This document shows positions 33,275 to 41,276 of a stretch of DNA of 64,000 nucleotides, piece by piece. A program made the translations under genes and the position numbers. Within the stretch, counting starts at the first letter, position 1, and each line of letters opens with the position of its first letter. This stretch comes from Tildeniella torsiva UHER 1998/13D (lineage in GTDB: Bacteria > Cyanobacteriota > Cyanobacteriia > Phormidesmidales > Phormidesmidaceae), in NCBI GenBank assembly GCA_019358835.1, contig JAHHIH010000018.1, forward strand, positions 1 through 64,000. The letters run 5' to 3'. A model generated the notes under the pieces. That model had not been told where the DNA came from and did not search any database. It saw only the letters and a program-made list of their open reading frames with translations.

Positions 33275-33859
33275 TCTGCGGCTCAGGCCCAGGGCTAAGG
33301 CGGCGATCGCTGCCCCCCCACTGCCCACCACCAGGCCAACAATCCAGCGGGGAGAACGCCCTCCTTCGCCGTCCTCGGGGGCAACCTGGGTGGTAATTTC
33401 TGGGGCAGGCGCTGGGCTGGGGAGGCCAGCGGCAACAATGATGGTGTAGCTCAGCTCAAAGGGGGCAAAGGTGGCTGCGGCCCTGGGGCTGCCGGTGAGC
33501 ACAATCCGGTATTCGCCCAGCTCAGGAAACGTAATGTCGGCCCCAGGAATATTCTGAAACCGCTCTGGTGATACGGCCTGGAGGGAGGGCTGCGCGATCG
33601 GCGCGGCCCCCGATTGGTTGGTGCCATAGACGGCGAGGGTGCAGTCGCACTGCTCTAGGGGAATCACCTGGCCGCCCTGCTGGGTGAGCGCCACCCAGAC
33701 CCGCGCCGGTTCTCCTGCTTTGGGGCTGTGGTTGGGTTCGAGGTGCCAGGTGCCTGCGACATCGCCCGCCACCTCGGTTTTGTGGGCCTGGGCAGGCAGC
33801 ATCGCCAGGCTGCTCAACAGTAGCCCGACGGTCATCAGGCTAGGGTTTGGCGGGCGCAT
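33260..33859 (-). CDS. Exported protein with C-terminal anchor, probably metal-related
   Basis: 199 residues: a signal peptide (LMTVGLLLSSLAMLPAQAHK, cleavage likely after AQA), a beta-rich extracytoplasmic domain (AGTWHLEPNHSPKAGEPARV, LEQCDCTLAVYG, ELGEYRIVLTGSPRA) and a C-terminal transmembrane helix (IVGLVVGSGGAAIAALALGL) followed by SRRKSPN. The mature region begins with His and keeps a CDC pair, which suggests metal contact. It overlaps the start of the upstream membrane gene by 20 bases and so is translated with it. It resembles small exported proteins found with copper or nickel transporters, but I do not know a specific family. Confidence 0.6.
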   Translation of the reverse strand: MRPPNPSLMTVGLLLSSLAMLPAQAHKTEVAGDVAGTWHLEPNHSPKAGEPARVWVALTQQGGQVIPLEQCDCTLAVYGTNQSGAAPIAQPSLQAVSPERFQNIPGADITFPELGEYRIVLTGSPRAAATFAPFELSYTIIVAAGLPSPAPAPEITTQVAPEDGEGGRSPRWIVGLVVGSGGAAIAALALGLSRRKSPN

Positions 33860-35051
33860 AGTATTTCTCCAGAGACAGCAGAGACCACAATCTTCGCCAG
33901 CGCAGCAGTAGCGCCAGTAAGGCCAGTACCACCAGGGCCACAGCCCCTAGCCAGTGGCGGGTAGAGCGCTCAAACCCGCCCAAATAGCTCGAACCCAAGA
34001 GCACCGCATGGGATACGGTCAACCCAAAAATGGGGACGCTGAGCAAATGGAGCTGCCGCCAGCGCTGGCCCAGCCAGGTTTGAGCCCGATTAAAACTGGT
34101 CAGGGCCAGGGGCACCATCAGCCCAAAGGCGACAATACCCGCCCAACCCCCCGCTTGCAGACTCGGCAAGAGAAAGGGCAAGGCGGCAGGGTTCCATCCC
34201 ATCGTTACCATGTGGGCGACATGGGCCACCGAGAGCACAAAGGCCCCCACCCCCAGGGTGCGACGGTAGACGAGCAAGGATGGCCAAAGTCGGCTGAGGG
34301 GGCGGGCGACGATCGCCAGCAGCAGGCACACCAGCGCCCCGTGGCCGGTGAAATCGATCATGTCGCTGCCCCGGAGCAGCGTCAGCAGGCCAATCAGCAG
34401 GGTAATCCAGCCGCCGAGGCGAAACAGCTGCCCCCGGCGATCGGCGCTGACCCAGGCGGTAGAGACCCCCACCCCTAACATCATCGGCAGGGTGCCGACC
34501 CCAAAGGCCAGCATGGTGGCCCCGCCCCGCCAGAGATTGGTGGTCTCGGCGGCCTTGAGCTGCGCTGCGTACAAAAAGCCGCAGGGCATCAATCCCCAGG
34601 CCAACCCCAGCAGCAGCGGCGTCCATCGCTGGGGGTTAAGGGAGAGGGCCTGCATGGCTCGACTGAGGCGATCGTGCCAGCTCGCCTGGGCCATGGGGTT
34701 GAGAAAAGGAACTTTGGGCACTTGAGCGGGGCTAATTTGCCCTAGCCCAAACCAGATCAGCAGCAGCCCGGTGACCAGGGCAACCCCTCGCCGCAGCGGA
34801 CTGCCGAGGCCCGCCATTTGCCCGCTGGCCACCAGTACTGACCCTAGTGCGCCAATCATCAGGCCCACCAGGGCGTAGCTGACCAGCCGCCCCAGGTTAA
34901 GCAATAGGTGAAACCCCACCTGCTGCCAGCGACTGGGCCGGGCGGCAGACTGCGACAGCGAGAAGGCGACCGTAATAGGCCCGCACATGCCGAGGCAATG
35001 GCCAAAACTGCCTAAAAATCCTAAGCTGGCCATGAGCAACAGGTCGAGCAT
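33840..35051 (-). CDS. UreH/SafE-type metal transporter fused to a ferric-reductase-like membrane domain
   Basis: 403 residues. The first half is a UreH-type (PF13386) six-helix domain with the typical start GFLGSFGHCLGMCGPITVAFS (His-Cys-Cys cluster). The second half, after a short loop (RRTLGVGAFVLSVAHVAHMV), has further helices with His residues (AHVAHMV, HLLSVPIFGLTVSHAVLLG) resembling the ferric-reductase-like or heme-b transmembrane domain. A UreH domain joined to a heme-b domain suggests redox-linked metal or thiol transport, for example in cytochrome oxidase copper supply. This is inference. Confidence 0.65.
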   Translation of the reverse strand: MLDLLLMASLGFLGSFGHCLGMCGPITVAFSLSQSAARPSRWQQVGFHLLLNLGRLVSYALVGLMIGALGSVLVASGQMAGLGSPLRRGVALVTGLLLIWFGLGQISPAQVPKVPFLNPMAQASWHDRLSRAMQALSLNPQRWTPLLLGLAWGLMPCGFLYAAQLKAAETTNLWRGGATMLAFGVGTLPMMLGVGVSTAWVSADRRGQLFRLGGWITLLIGLLTLLRGSDMIDFTGHGALVCLLLAIVARPLSRLWPSLLVYRRTLGVGAFVLSVAHVAHMVTMGWNPAALPFLLPSLQAGGWAGIVAFGLMVPLALTSFNRAQTWLGQRWRQLHLLSVPIFGLTVSHAVLLGSSYLGGFERSTRHWLGAVALVVLALLALLLRWRRLWSLLSLEKYYAPAKP

Positions 35052-35267
35052 GCTAGCGTTGAGGCGCTGATTGGGCCATCTCTGAGGGTAACACCCCAGC
35101 TAACCCGCGTCTTTGACAGCTTGTCTGTTGACGAGTTGACGAGGCCTAGGCTGTGGCCCAGGTCTTAGGCGACTTCTGGAAAACAGTTTCCTCAGTGGTG
35201 GGCATTGCCCACTCTACAGCGGCTACAGTCACGGGATAACACTGGGATTGTCTTCCCGGAAATCTTC

Positions 35268-35702
35268 TTAGGAGTGGATCTCTCTGCCCATTCCATTGAT
35301 CAGACTATTACAGCGATAGACCATGGCGGCGCGGGTATCGACCCCGAGCTTCATGAAGGTGCGCCGCAGATGAGCCGAAACAGTCCATTCGCTAATGCCC
35401 AGTTTTTGGGCAATTTGCTTGTTAGATAGACCAAAGGCCACGAAGGAAACGATCTGAATTTCTCGCTCCGTTAGCAGATCGACGATATCAGAACAGGACT
35501 GACTAGAGATGGCAGTTGCCGACGAAATTCCGTAAAGCTTACCGTTAATTTCAAAGTGGCAGACCAGGCTGCCGGGAATACTGTCTTCAAGGTTGACAAC
35601 GGCAAACTGATGATCTTCAATAAAAAATTTTACAATAGGTTTGATGGCGAAAATTGGGGGAGAGTCTGAGGCTAAAACCACGCCTAAATCAATGGGTTCC
35701 AT
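35268..35702 (-). CDS. LuxR-type HTH transcriptional regulator
   Basis: 144 residues. The C-terminal half is a classic LuxR/FixJ helix-turn-helix, LTEREIQIVSFVAFGLSNKQIAQKLGISEWTVSAHLRRTFMKLGVDTRAAMVYR. The N-terminal about 75 residues form a small alpha/beta domain (AIKPIVKFFIEDHQFAVVNL) with no receiver Asp, so the regulator is probably controlled by ligand or partner rather than by phosphorylation. It is the nearest regulator to the contractile injection operon, 1.6 kb away and on the opposite strand, and could control it; there is no direct evidence. Confidence 0.8.
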   Translation of the reverse strand: MEPIDLGVVLASDSPPIFAIKPIVKFFIEDHQFAVVNLEDSIPGSLVCHFEINGKLYGISSATAISSQSCSDIVDLLTEREIQIVSFVAFGLSNKQIAQKLGISEWTVSAHLRRTFMKLGVDTRAAMVYRCNSLINGMGREIHS

Positions 35703-36206
35703 GATATTTTCCCAGGGGCATTAGATGGCTCAGTCTTCAAGCTTAGGAAATGTCTGAGACAGAAGATGTCAGCTTCGTTAGGGATTTCTTCACCGCTGTA
35801 GATTGATTTTCAGGGAACTCGGCGACAAGCTTAACCAAGCTTAATTGAATCACTCTACCAGTCTCTAAGTCTAGATAGAATCCAATTCAAATTGAGCAGA
35901 TGATGTCAATCATTGCTAGCAGAGATTTACTGTAGGATTAGCTTTAGCTAATCCATGCACTATCTGGGGCAAATAGTTTCTGCTAGCGAAATATTCACTG
36001 ACTATGGAGAGTAGGGGCACACCTTAGTAAAATCTAGTTTCCAGATTCTCTGGCCAGCAAGGGGCGGTTAAATAACTTCTCCAAAGTACAAGAAGCGAAA
36101 TCTTTTTGCGGCCTGTTTAAACAAGAGTAAGAATTTATTTTGGGCAGATTTATTTAGACAAAAAGGCTTGTCTGAGTCAGCTTGGCCCCAGGGCGTTGCT
36201 AGGCGA
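35703..36206. other. Intergenic region, AT-rich, nothing recognised
   Basis: About 500 bases without a coding frame of interest. The sequence is markedly more AT-rich than its surroundings (for example TTTATTTTGGGCAGATTTAT). It may hold promoters for the LuxR-type gene on the minus strand. Confidence 0.35.
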
Positions 36207-37073
36207 CTAGCTCAGCAGATACCAAAATGTTTTGGTCTCAACCCAGGGATGAGCGACGGGTAGCCGGGCGCTCAGGGGTGGTGCGGCATAATCTTTGACG
36301 GATTGCTCTGCCGGTCTGTTGTGATCGCTCAGCAGCCCCGCGTAGGGAGAGTAGATATGCACGACGGCCAGCGATGGCCGCTGCCAAAGGAGGGCGGTTA
36401 GGCCCGCCTGGGTGAAGAGCTGGTGTAGGGTTTGGCGTTCCCAACGGATGCTGGGATGGTCGGCGGATAGGGCGGTGCAGGGCAGGTGCCAGCGCTCGAT
36501 CTGCTGGCAAAGGGCTGGGGTGGCGTGGGGGCCATCTGCTAGGGGAATGGTCAAAATTAAGGCCGACTCTAGCAGGGCCGCCAGGGCGATCGCATCGCGA
36601 AAGGCCTGGCGCAGGGGATGGGCCTGGTCAAGTTCAGGGGCATAGTTCGGCGGGTGATATTGGTCAAAGCCCTCGGCTAGGGTTTCCCACTGCCAGAGCA
36701 GATGGGGGGTCTGATCTGGGGGCAAAACCGATTCTTGGGGGCGATCGCCCAGCCAGAACAGGCCCAGATCGAGCAGATCGTGGCGCTGGAGATACTGCTC
36801 CCAGGCCAGCAGACTCCAGTGGATCTGCTGCTGGGCCGAGACGCCGCCCAAACTCTGGGGCGCCGCGTCAGGGGCAGGGGTCAACAGGGCTGGGTTGTCG
36901 CGATAGACTCGACTGTTTTGCACGATGTGTCTGAACTCGCGCACCAGCCAGAGGTTGACCACGTGACGGAGGTGCTTGGACACCAGCAGGCCCTGGGGGG
37001 TGAGCCCTAGGGCCGGGTCCAATATACAAGTCCAACGGGGTGGTCGAGTGGCTGGAGACAGAGGTTCCTGCAC
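36207..37073 (-). CDS. Unknown protein divergent from the injection-system operon
   Basis: 288 residues from a GTG start. There is no signal peptide or membrane helix. The protein is rich in Trp, Pro and His, with segments such as LRHVVNLWLVREFRHIVQNS and FRDAIALAALLESALILTIP that look helical. I recognise no family. The middle (LWQWETLAEGFDQYHPPNY) and C-terminus (VAHPWVETKTFWYLLS) are unusually aromatic. It is separated by 252 bases from the first structural gene of the contractile injection system and transcribed away from it, so it may be regulatory or accessory; this is inference from position only. Confidence 0.6.
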   Translation of the reverse strand: MQEPLSPATRPPRWTCILDPALGLTPQGLLVSKHLRHVVNLWLVREFRHIVQNSRVYRDNPALLTPAPDAAPQSLGGVSAQQQIHWSLLAWEQYLQRHDLLDLGLFWLGDRPQESVLPPDQTPHLLWQWETLAEGFDQYHPPNYAPELDQAHPLRQAFRDAIALAALLESALILTIPLADGPHATPALCQQIERWHLPCTALSADHPSIRWERQTLHQLFTQAGLTALLWQRPSLAVVHIYSPYAGLLSDHNRPAEQSVKDYAAPPLSARLPVAHPWVETKTFWYLLS

Positions 37074-37325
37074 GCCTAGCCCTCCCGACGCAACATTGGT
37101 AAATGGGGGTAAATGGGGGCCGCTCGTCTCTTTTGTCTGACCATACTCGACGGGGTTGGCGGCTTCAAGTCACACGAATGACGCTGCTCAGATGAACTAC
37201 CCCAAATGAGTTAGGTAGGTCTCACTAGCAAGAATATGCGCTTGTTGGGGCATGGGTTTTATCAGTATTACTACGGACAGCCTGGTTTCGAATCGGGTTT
37301 TCAGCGTTGTTGTTGTGGCAGGGCC

Positions 37326-37970
37326 ATGGCCAATGTCCGGGCAATTCATTCGGTCGGTGAGTCGCTGGTCACCTATTTGCAGACGGCTTACCTGACGTTT
37401 CAGCGGCAGCAAGAGCAGCTGGCCCTGGCCGCTGGCCCCGAGGGGGCGGTGGCGCTCACTTTTCCCGACTGTCAGTTTCGGCTGCTGTCGAGCAACGCCA
37501 TGGACGATGTCGATGGCGAGTCAGACACGCTGCTGTCGCTGTATCTGCACCGGGTGGCAATCAATGAACACCTGCGCAACAGTCGCCCGGCCAACGGGCT
37601 GCCCCGCCAGGAGGTGCCGCTGTCGGTCGATCTGCACTATTTGCTGACGGTGTGGGCCGACAGCGCCCTGGCGGAGCACATTCTGCTGGCCTGGACGATG
37701 CGGCAGTTTCACCGGCTGCCGATTTTGGATGAGTCGTATCTGTCAACGGATGCGGGCTGGGGGCCGGGGGAGGTGGTGCAGATTATTCCGGCGGAGCTGA
37801 GCAACGAAGACATGATGCGGATTTGGGATACGCTCAAGCCCTCTTACCACCTGAGTGTTGCCTACATCGCCCGGGTGGTGCAAATCGAGGTGGATGAGGT
37901 TGAGGATAGCCAGCCGGTGGTGGCGATGCGGCTGGGCTGGGGCGATCGCACGGAGGTCGCCCAGCGATGA
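37326..37970 (+). CDS. cis16: Contractile injection system tube terminator (DUF4255, Pvc16/Afp16 type)
   Basis: 214 residues. The start MANVRAIHSVGESLVTYLQT and the block PLSVDLHYLLTVWADSALAE, then HILLAWTMRQFHRLPILD, are signatures of DUF4255 proteins, which cap and set the length of the inner tube in antifeeding prophage-type systems. KPSYHLSVAYIARVVQIEVD is the conserved C-terminal block. ATG 37326 is chosen; the frame from 37236 adds 30 residues unlike the family. It is the first gene of the operon and overlaps the next by ATGA (37967-37970). Confidence 0.85.
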   Translation: MANVRAIHSVGESLVTYLQTAYLTFQRQQEQLALAAGPEGAVALTFPDCQFRLLSSNAMDDVDGESDTLLSLYLHRVAINEHLRNSRPANGLPRQEVPLSVDLHYLLTVWADSALAEHILLAWTMRQFHRLPILDESYLSTDAGWGPGEVVQIIPAELSNEDMMRIWDTLKPSYHLSVAYIARVVQIEVDEVEDSQPVVAMRLGWGDRTEVAQR

Positions 37971-38809
37971 GAGAACTGTGCGATCGCAGAATTTTAGCCG
38001 CCCTGCGCTGCCGTGATGGAGTCACCCAACTGCCGGTGCGGTCATCCATGCAGATCGCCGCCAGAGGGGTGAGCATCCTCCGCAACCGCAGCGGCTACTA
38101 CGTGATTGTGTCCGCCCCCGGCTTTGAGCGCTACACCCAGACCTTTGATCTAGCCGAGCTAGGGGTGGCCCCCGCCCCGGCTACCCTCACCCTCCAGATC
38201 ACCGACCCCAGCGGGCAGTACCTGCCCCGGCGCTTTACGGTGCCGCTGCCCCGCCCCGCCGCCGTGGGCGATCCTGCCCCAGCACCTGGCAGTCCTTCGG
38301 TTTTTCAGCCCATCGACATACCCCTGTATCCCTCTCCCCTGGCGCGCACCAGTCCGGGCTGGGCGGTGCTGCGCACCACCGTACTCAATGCCACCACCGG
38401 TCGGCGGCTGCCCTGGGCCTTAATTCGCACCACCCTGGCCACGGCCGCCGACACCCCTTTTCTCGGCCTCAGCGACTGGCGAGGAGAAGCCCTGGTGGCG
38501 GTGCGGGGCATTCCCATTACCACCTGGGCCGACCCCAACGACGATGACCTTGACCCCGACCCCGCCACCCCACCCCCCGTCACCACCACCGCCGTGACCG
38601 CCACCCTGGAGGTAATCGCTGACCCCACCCGGCAAACCATCGCCCCCGATGCCGATCTGTTGACCATGACAGACCCCAACCCCAATTTTTTCCCTGACCC
38701 CGAAGACCTCAACGCCCGCCGGGCCACGCTGCCCTCTGGCACCCAAACGCTCACCCTGGCCTCTGGTCAGACCTACACCACTGCGCTGTCTGTAACCCTG
38801 AATTCCTAA
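37967..38809 (+). CDS. Beta-rich accessory protein of the injection system
   Basis: 280 residues. Residues about 28-90 resemble a carboxypeptidase-regulatory-like fold (GVSILRNRSGYYVIVSAPGF, then YTQTFDLAELG), then a Pro/Ala-rich linker and a second beta-like segment (WAVLRTTVLNATTGRRLPWA, LGLSDWRGEALVAVRGIP). There is no membrane helix or catalytic motif. Proteins of this kind are often found next to the terminator gene of cyanobacterial injection systems. It may be an adaptor between the terminator and sheath end, or a secreted decoration. Translationally coupled to the terminator gene. Confidence 0.6.
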   Translation: MRELCDRRILAALRCRDGVTQLPVRSSMQIAARGVSILRNRSGYYVIVSAPGFERYTQTFDLAELGVAPAPATLTLQITDPSGQYLPRRFTVPLPRPAAVGDPAPAPGSPSVFQPIDIPLYPSPLARTSPGWAVLRTTVLNATTGRRLPWALIRTTLATAADTPFLGLSDWRGEALVAVRGIPITTWADPNDDDLDPDPATPPPVTTTAVTATLEVIADPTRQTIAPDADLLTMTDPNPNFFPDPEDLNARRATLPSGTQTLTLASGQTYTTALSVTLNS

Positions 38810-38826
38810 CCTAAGGAGAAGCGGCT

Positions 38827-40731
38827 ATGCCTGAATATTTAGCCCCTGGTGTCTACGTTGAAGAAACCAGCTTTCGCGCCAAATCGATTGAAGGGGTCAG
38901 CACCAGCACTGCTGGCTTTGTGGGGCTGACCCGCCGGGGGCCAGTGGCTAACCCCGACAGCGGCAATAGCCCAGAACTGCTCACCAGCTTTGGCGACTTT
39001 GAGCGCATCTACGGCGGGCTAGACGGGCTCACCGTCACCCAGACCAGCGGCCAGGCGACGCTGCTCAACTACCTGGCCCACGGGGTGCGGGCGTTTTTCA
39101 ACGAGGGTGGGGCGCGGCTCTACGTGTCGCGGGTGTTCTTGGCCCCCCCGGCACCGGCTGGCGGCGGAGCCGGGGGGGCTGGCGGTGCGCCACCAGCGCC
39201 TACCGATGGCCGTGCCAGGGTAACGTTGACGGTGCCCGCTGCCGGGGGCGGCGCAGGTGGAGCCGGGGGTGGTGGTGGAGCTGGAGGAGCCGCTGCCGAG
39301 ACGATTGGCATCGTGGCGCGGTTTCCTGGGGCGGCCTACAACGGCACAATCAGTTTTCGGGCGGTGGAGGCTCCGGCCAGCGCCCGCACGATGGATACCG
39401 CTCCGGTGGGCACCCTGCTGCGGCTGGTGACTCCTGCGGCGGGGGGTGGGGCAGGCGGTGGGGCGGCAACCCCCACTACGGCCTACTACGTCAAGGGTGT
39501 GGCTGGCTTTGGGCGGGCCGATGGCGGCACCGACGGCACCTCTCCGTTCCCGTTTGATGACGAGGGCGCGACCAGGGCTTTCTTTCTCACCCTGAATGTG
39601 ATTACCGCCGATGTCGAGGGCAATGCCCTGGTGTACGAGGGGCTAGGCTTTGGCGACAACCATCCCCAGGCACTGGAGCAGGTGCTGGTGGCCGAGCCCA
39701 CCCGCCGCAGCGACCAGCTACAAAACCTCTATGCCGTCGATCTCAGCAGCGGCGTCAGCGGGTTTGAGCTGTTTCGCACCCTGTTTGAGAATGCGGCGCT
39801 GCTGGACGAGGAGGGCAACCGGGTGGTGAGCTTGACGGGGGGCACCGACGGCGGCGAACCCACCCAGGCCGCCTTTGAGGCCGCCCTGGCCGAGCTGGCC
39901 ATGGTGGAAGATATTTCGATTGTGGCCGCGCCGGGCTGTTCGGTGCTGACCGACTACAACGGTATTCAGGGGGCGCTAATTAGCCATGCCGAACAGCGTA
40001 AGGCCTACCGCAGCGCCATTCTAGACACGCCCCCCGAGCAAACCGTCACCGCAGCCCGCGAAATTAAAAGCCGCCTGGACTCTAAATACGCGGCCCTGTA
40101 CTTTCCCTGGGTGCGGGTGTCGAATCCGCTGTTTCGCCCCGGCGATGCCAGCATTCCGGCGGAGATCAGCCTGCCCCCCAGCGGCTTTATGGCGGGGATC
40201 TACGCCCGCAACGACATTGAGCGGGGGGTGTTTAAGGCCCCGGCCAACGAGGTGGTGCGCAGCGCCCTGCGGTTTGAGCGGGAGGTGAACTTTGCCGAGC
40301 AGGAATCGCTCAACCCCTTTGGCGTCAACTGCCTGCGGTTTTTTCCGGGGCGGGGCTACCGGGTGTGGGGGGCGCGCACCATCAGCTCTGACCCGGAGTG
40401 GAAGTATGTCAATGTGCGGCGCTACTTCAACTATTTGGAGCAGTCGATCGATCGCGGTACCCAGTGGGCGGTGTTTGAACCCAACGGTACCCGACTGTGG
40501 ACGAACGTGCGCGACACCATTGCCGCCTTTCTCTACAACGAGTGGATTACCGGGGCGCTGCTCGGCGCAACCCCCCAGGAGGCGTTTTTTGTGCGGTGCG
40601 ATCGCAGCACCATGACCCAAAACGACCTCGACAATGGCCGCCTGATCTGCCTGATTGGCGTGGCGGTGCTGAAGCCAGCAGAATTTGTCATCTTCCGCAT
40701 TGGCCAAAAGACAGCGGATGCGGCGGGCTAG
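38827..40731 (+). CDS. cis2: Contractile sheath protein (first of two)
   Basis: 634 residues. The start MPEYLAPGVYVEETSFRAKS and the C-terminal VRRYFNYLEQSIDRGTQWAV, then FFVRCDRSTMTQNDLDNGRL, are the classic phage-tail/Afp2 sheath signatures. The sheath contracts around the inner tube and drives it into the target. Residues about 107-156 and 205-220 are Gly/Ala/Pro-rich insertions (GGGAGGAGGAPPAP and the like) not seen in ordinary sheaths; they probably form surface loops. It has its own RBS (aaggagaag). Confidence 0.93.
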   Translation: MPEYLAPGVYVEETSFRAKSIEGVSTSTAGFVGLTRRGPVANPDSGNSPELLTSFGDFERIYGGLDGLTVTQTSGQATLLNYLAHGVRAFFNEGGARLYVSRVFLAPPAPAGGGAGGAGGAPPAPTDGRARVTLTVPAAGGGAGGAGGGGGAGGAAAETIGIVARFPGAAYNGTISFRAVEAPASARTMDTAPVGTLLRLVTPAAGGGAGGGAATPTTAYYVKGVAGFGRADGGTDGTSPFPFDDEGATRAFFLTLNVITADVEGNALVYEGLGFGDNHPQALEQVLVAEPTRRSDQLQNLYAVDLSSGVSGFELFRTLFENAALLDEEGNRVVSLTGGTDGGEPTQAAFEAALAELAMVEDISIVAAPGCSVLTDYNGIQGALISHAEQRKAYRSAILDTPPEQTVTAAREIKSRLDSKYAALYFPWVRVSNPLFRPGDASIPAEISLPPSGFMAGIYARNDIERGVFKAPANEVVRSALRFEREVNFAEQESLNPFGVNCLRFFPGRGYRVWGARTISSDPEWKYVNVRRYFNYLEQSIDRGTQWAVFEPNGTRLWTNVRDTIAAFLYNEWITGALLGATPQEAFFVRCDRSTMTQNDLDNGRLICLIGVAVLKPAEFVIFRIGQKTADAAG

Positions 40732-40813
40732 CGGCTTTGCCCTCTCTGCCCCACTGAGCGGGTGGGATTGATTCTCCCCCTTCGCCCCTTACTCACCCAG
40801 GAGGTTTTTATCC

Positions 40814-41272
40814 ATGGCGCGTACCCATCCCTATCCAGCGTTTAATTTTTTGGTGAATCTAAACGGCCCGATTGGGCCAGAGGAGATACTGGGCGGCTTT
40901 TCTGACGTGTCGGGGCTGGGGGCGGAGGTCACCATCGCCGAATATCGCAACGGCAACGAGAAGGAGAACCGGGTGCGGAAGGTGGCGGGGGTCTACAAAG
41001 CCAGCGATGTCACCCTGAAGCGGGGAGTGGTGGATTCCTCTGACCTGTGGGCCTGGTTTGACGACACCCGCCGCAACGGCCCCGAGGCCCAGCGGGAGGT
41101 GGTGATTACCCTGCGCGACGAAGCGGGCAACGACATTCAGGCCTGGAAGCTGCGCGGGGTGGTGCCAATGAAGTACACCGCCCCCACCTTTGCAGCCAAG
41201 GGCGGCGGCGATCTGGCCCTCGAAGAACTGGTGTTGTCGGCTGAGAGCATTGAGTTCGAGAAGGCAGGCTAG
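40814..41272 (+). CDS. cis1: Inner tube protein (first of two, gp19/Hcp-like)
   Basis: 152 residues beginning MARTHPYPAFNFLVNLNGP, followed by GGFSDVSGLGAEVTIAEYRNG, TLKRGVVDSSDLWAWFDDTR, VVITLRDEAGNDIQAWKLRG and a closing LVLSAESIEFEKA. These are the standard blocks of the phage-tail tube family found in contractile systems. Subunits stack into the rigid tube that carries effectors. An RBS (aggaggttt) precedes the ATG. Its family name in the antifeeding prophage is Afp1/Afp5. Confidence 0.92.
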   Translation: MARTHPYPAFNFLVNLNGPIGPEEILGGFSDVSGLGAEVTIAEYRNGNEKENRVRKVAGVYKASDVTLKRGVVDSSDLWAWFDDTRRNGPEAQREVVITLRDEAGNDIQAWKLRGVVPMKYTAPTFAAKGGGDLALEELVLSAESIEFEKAG

Positions 41273-41276
41273 ACCC

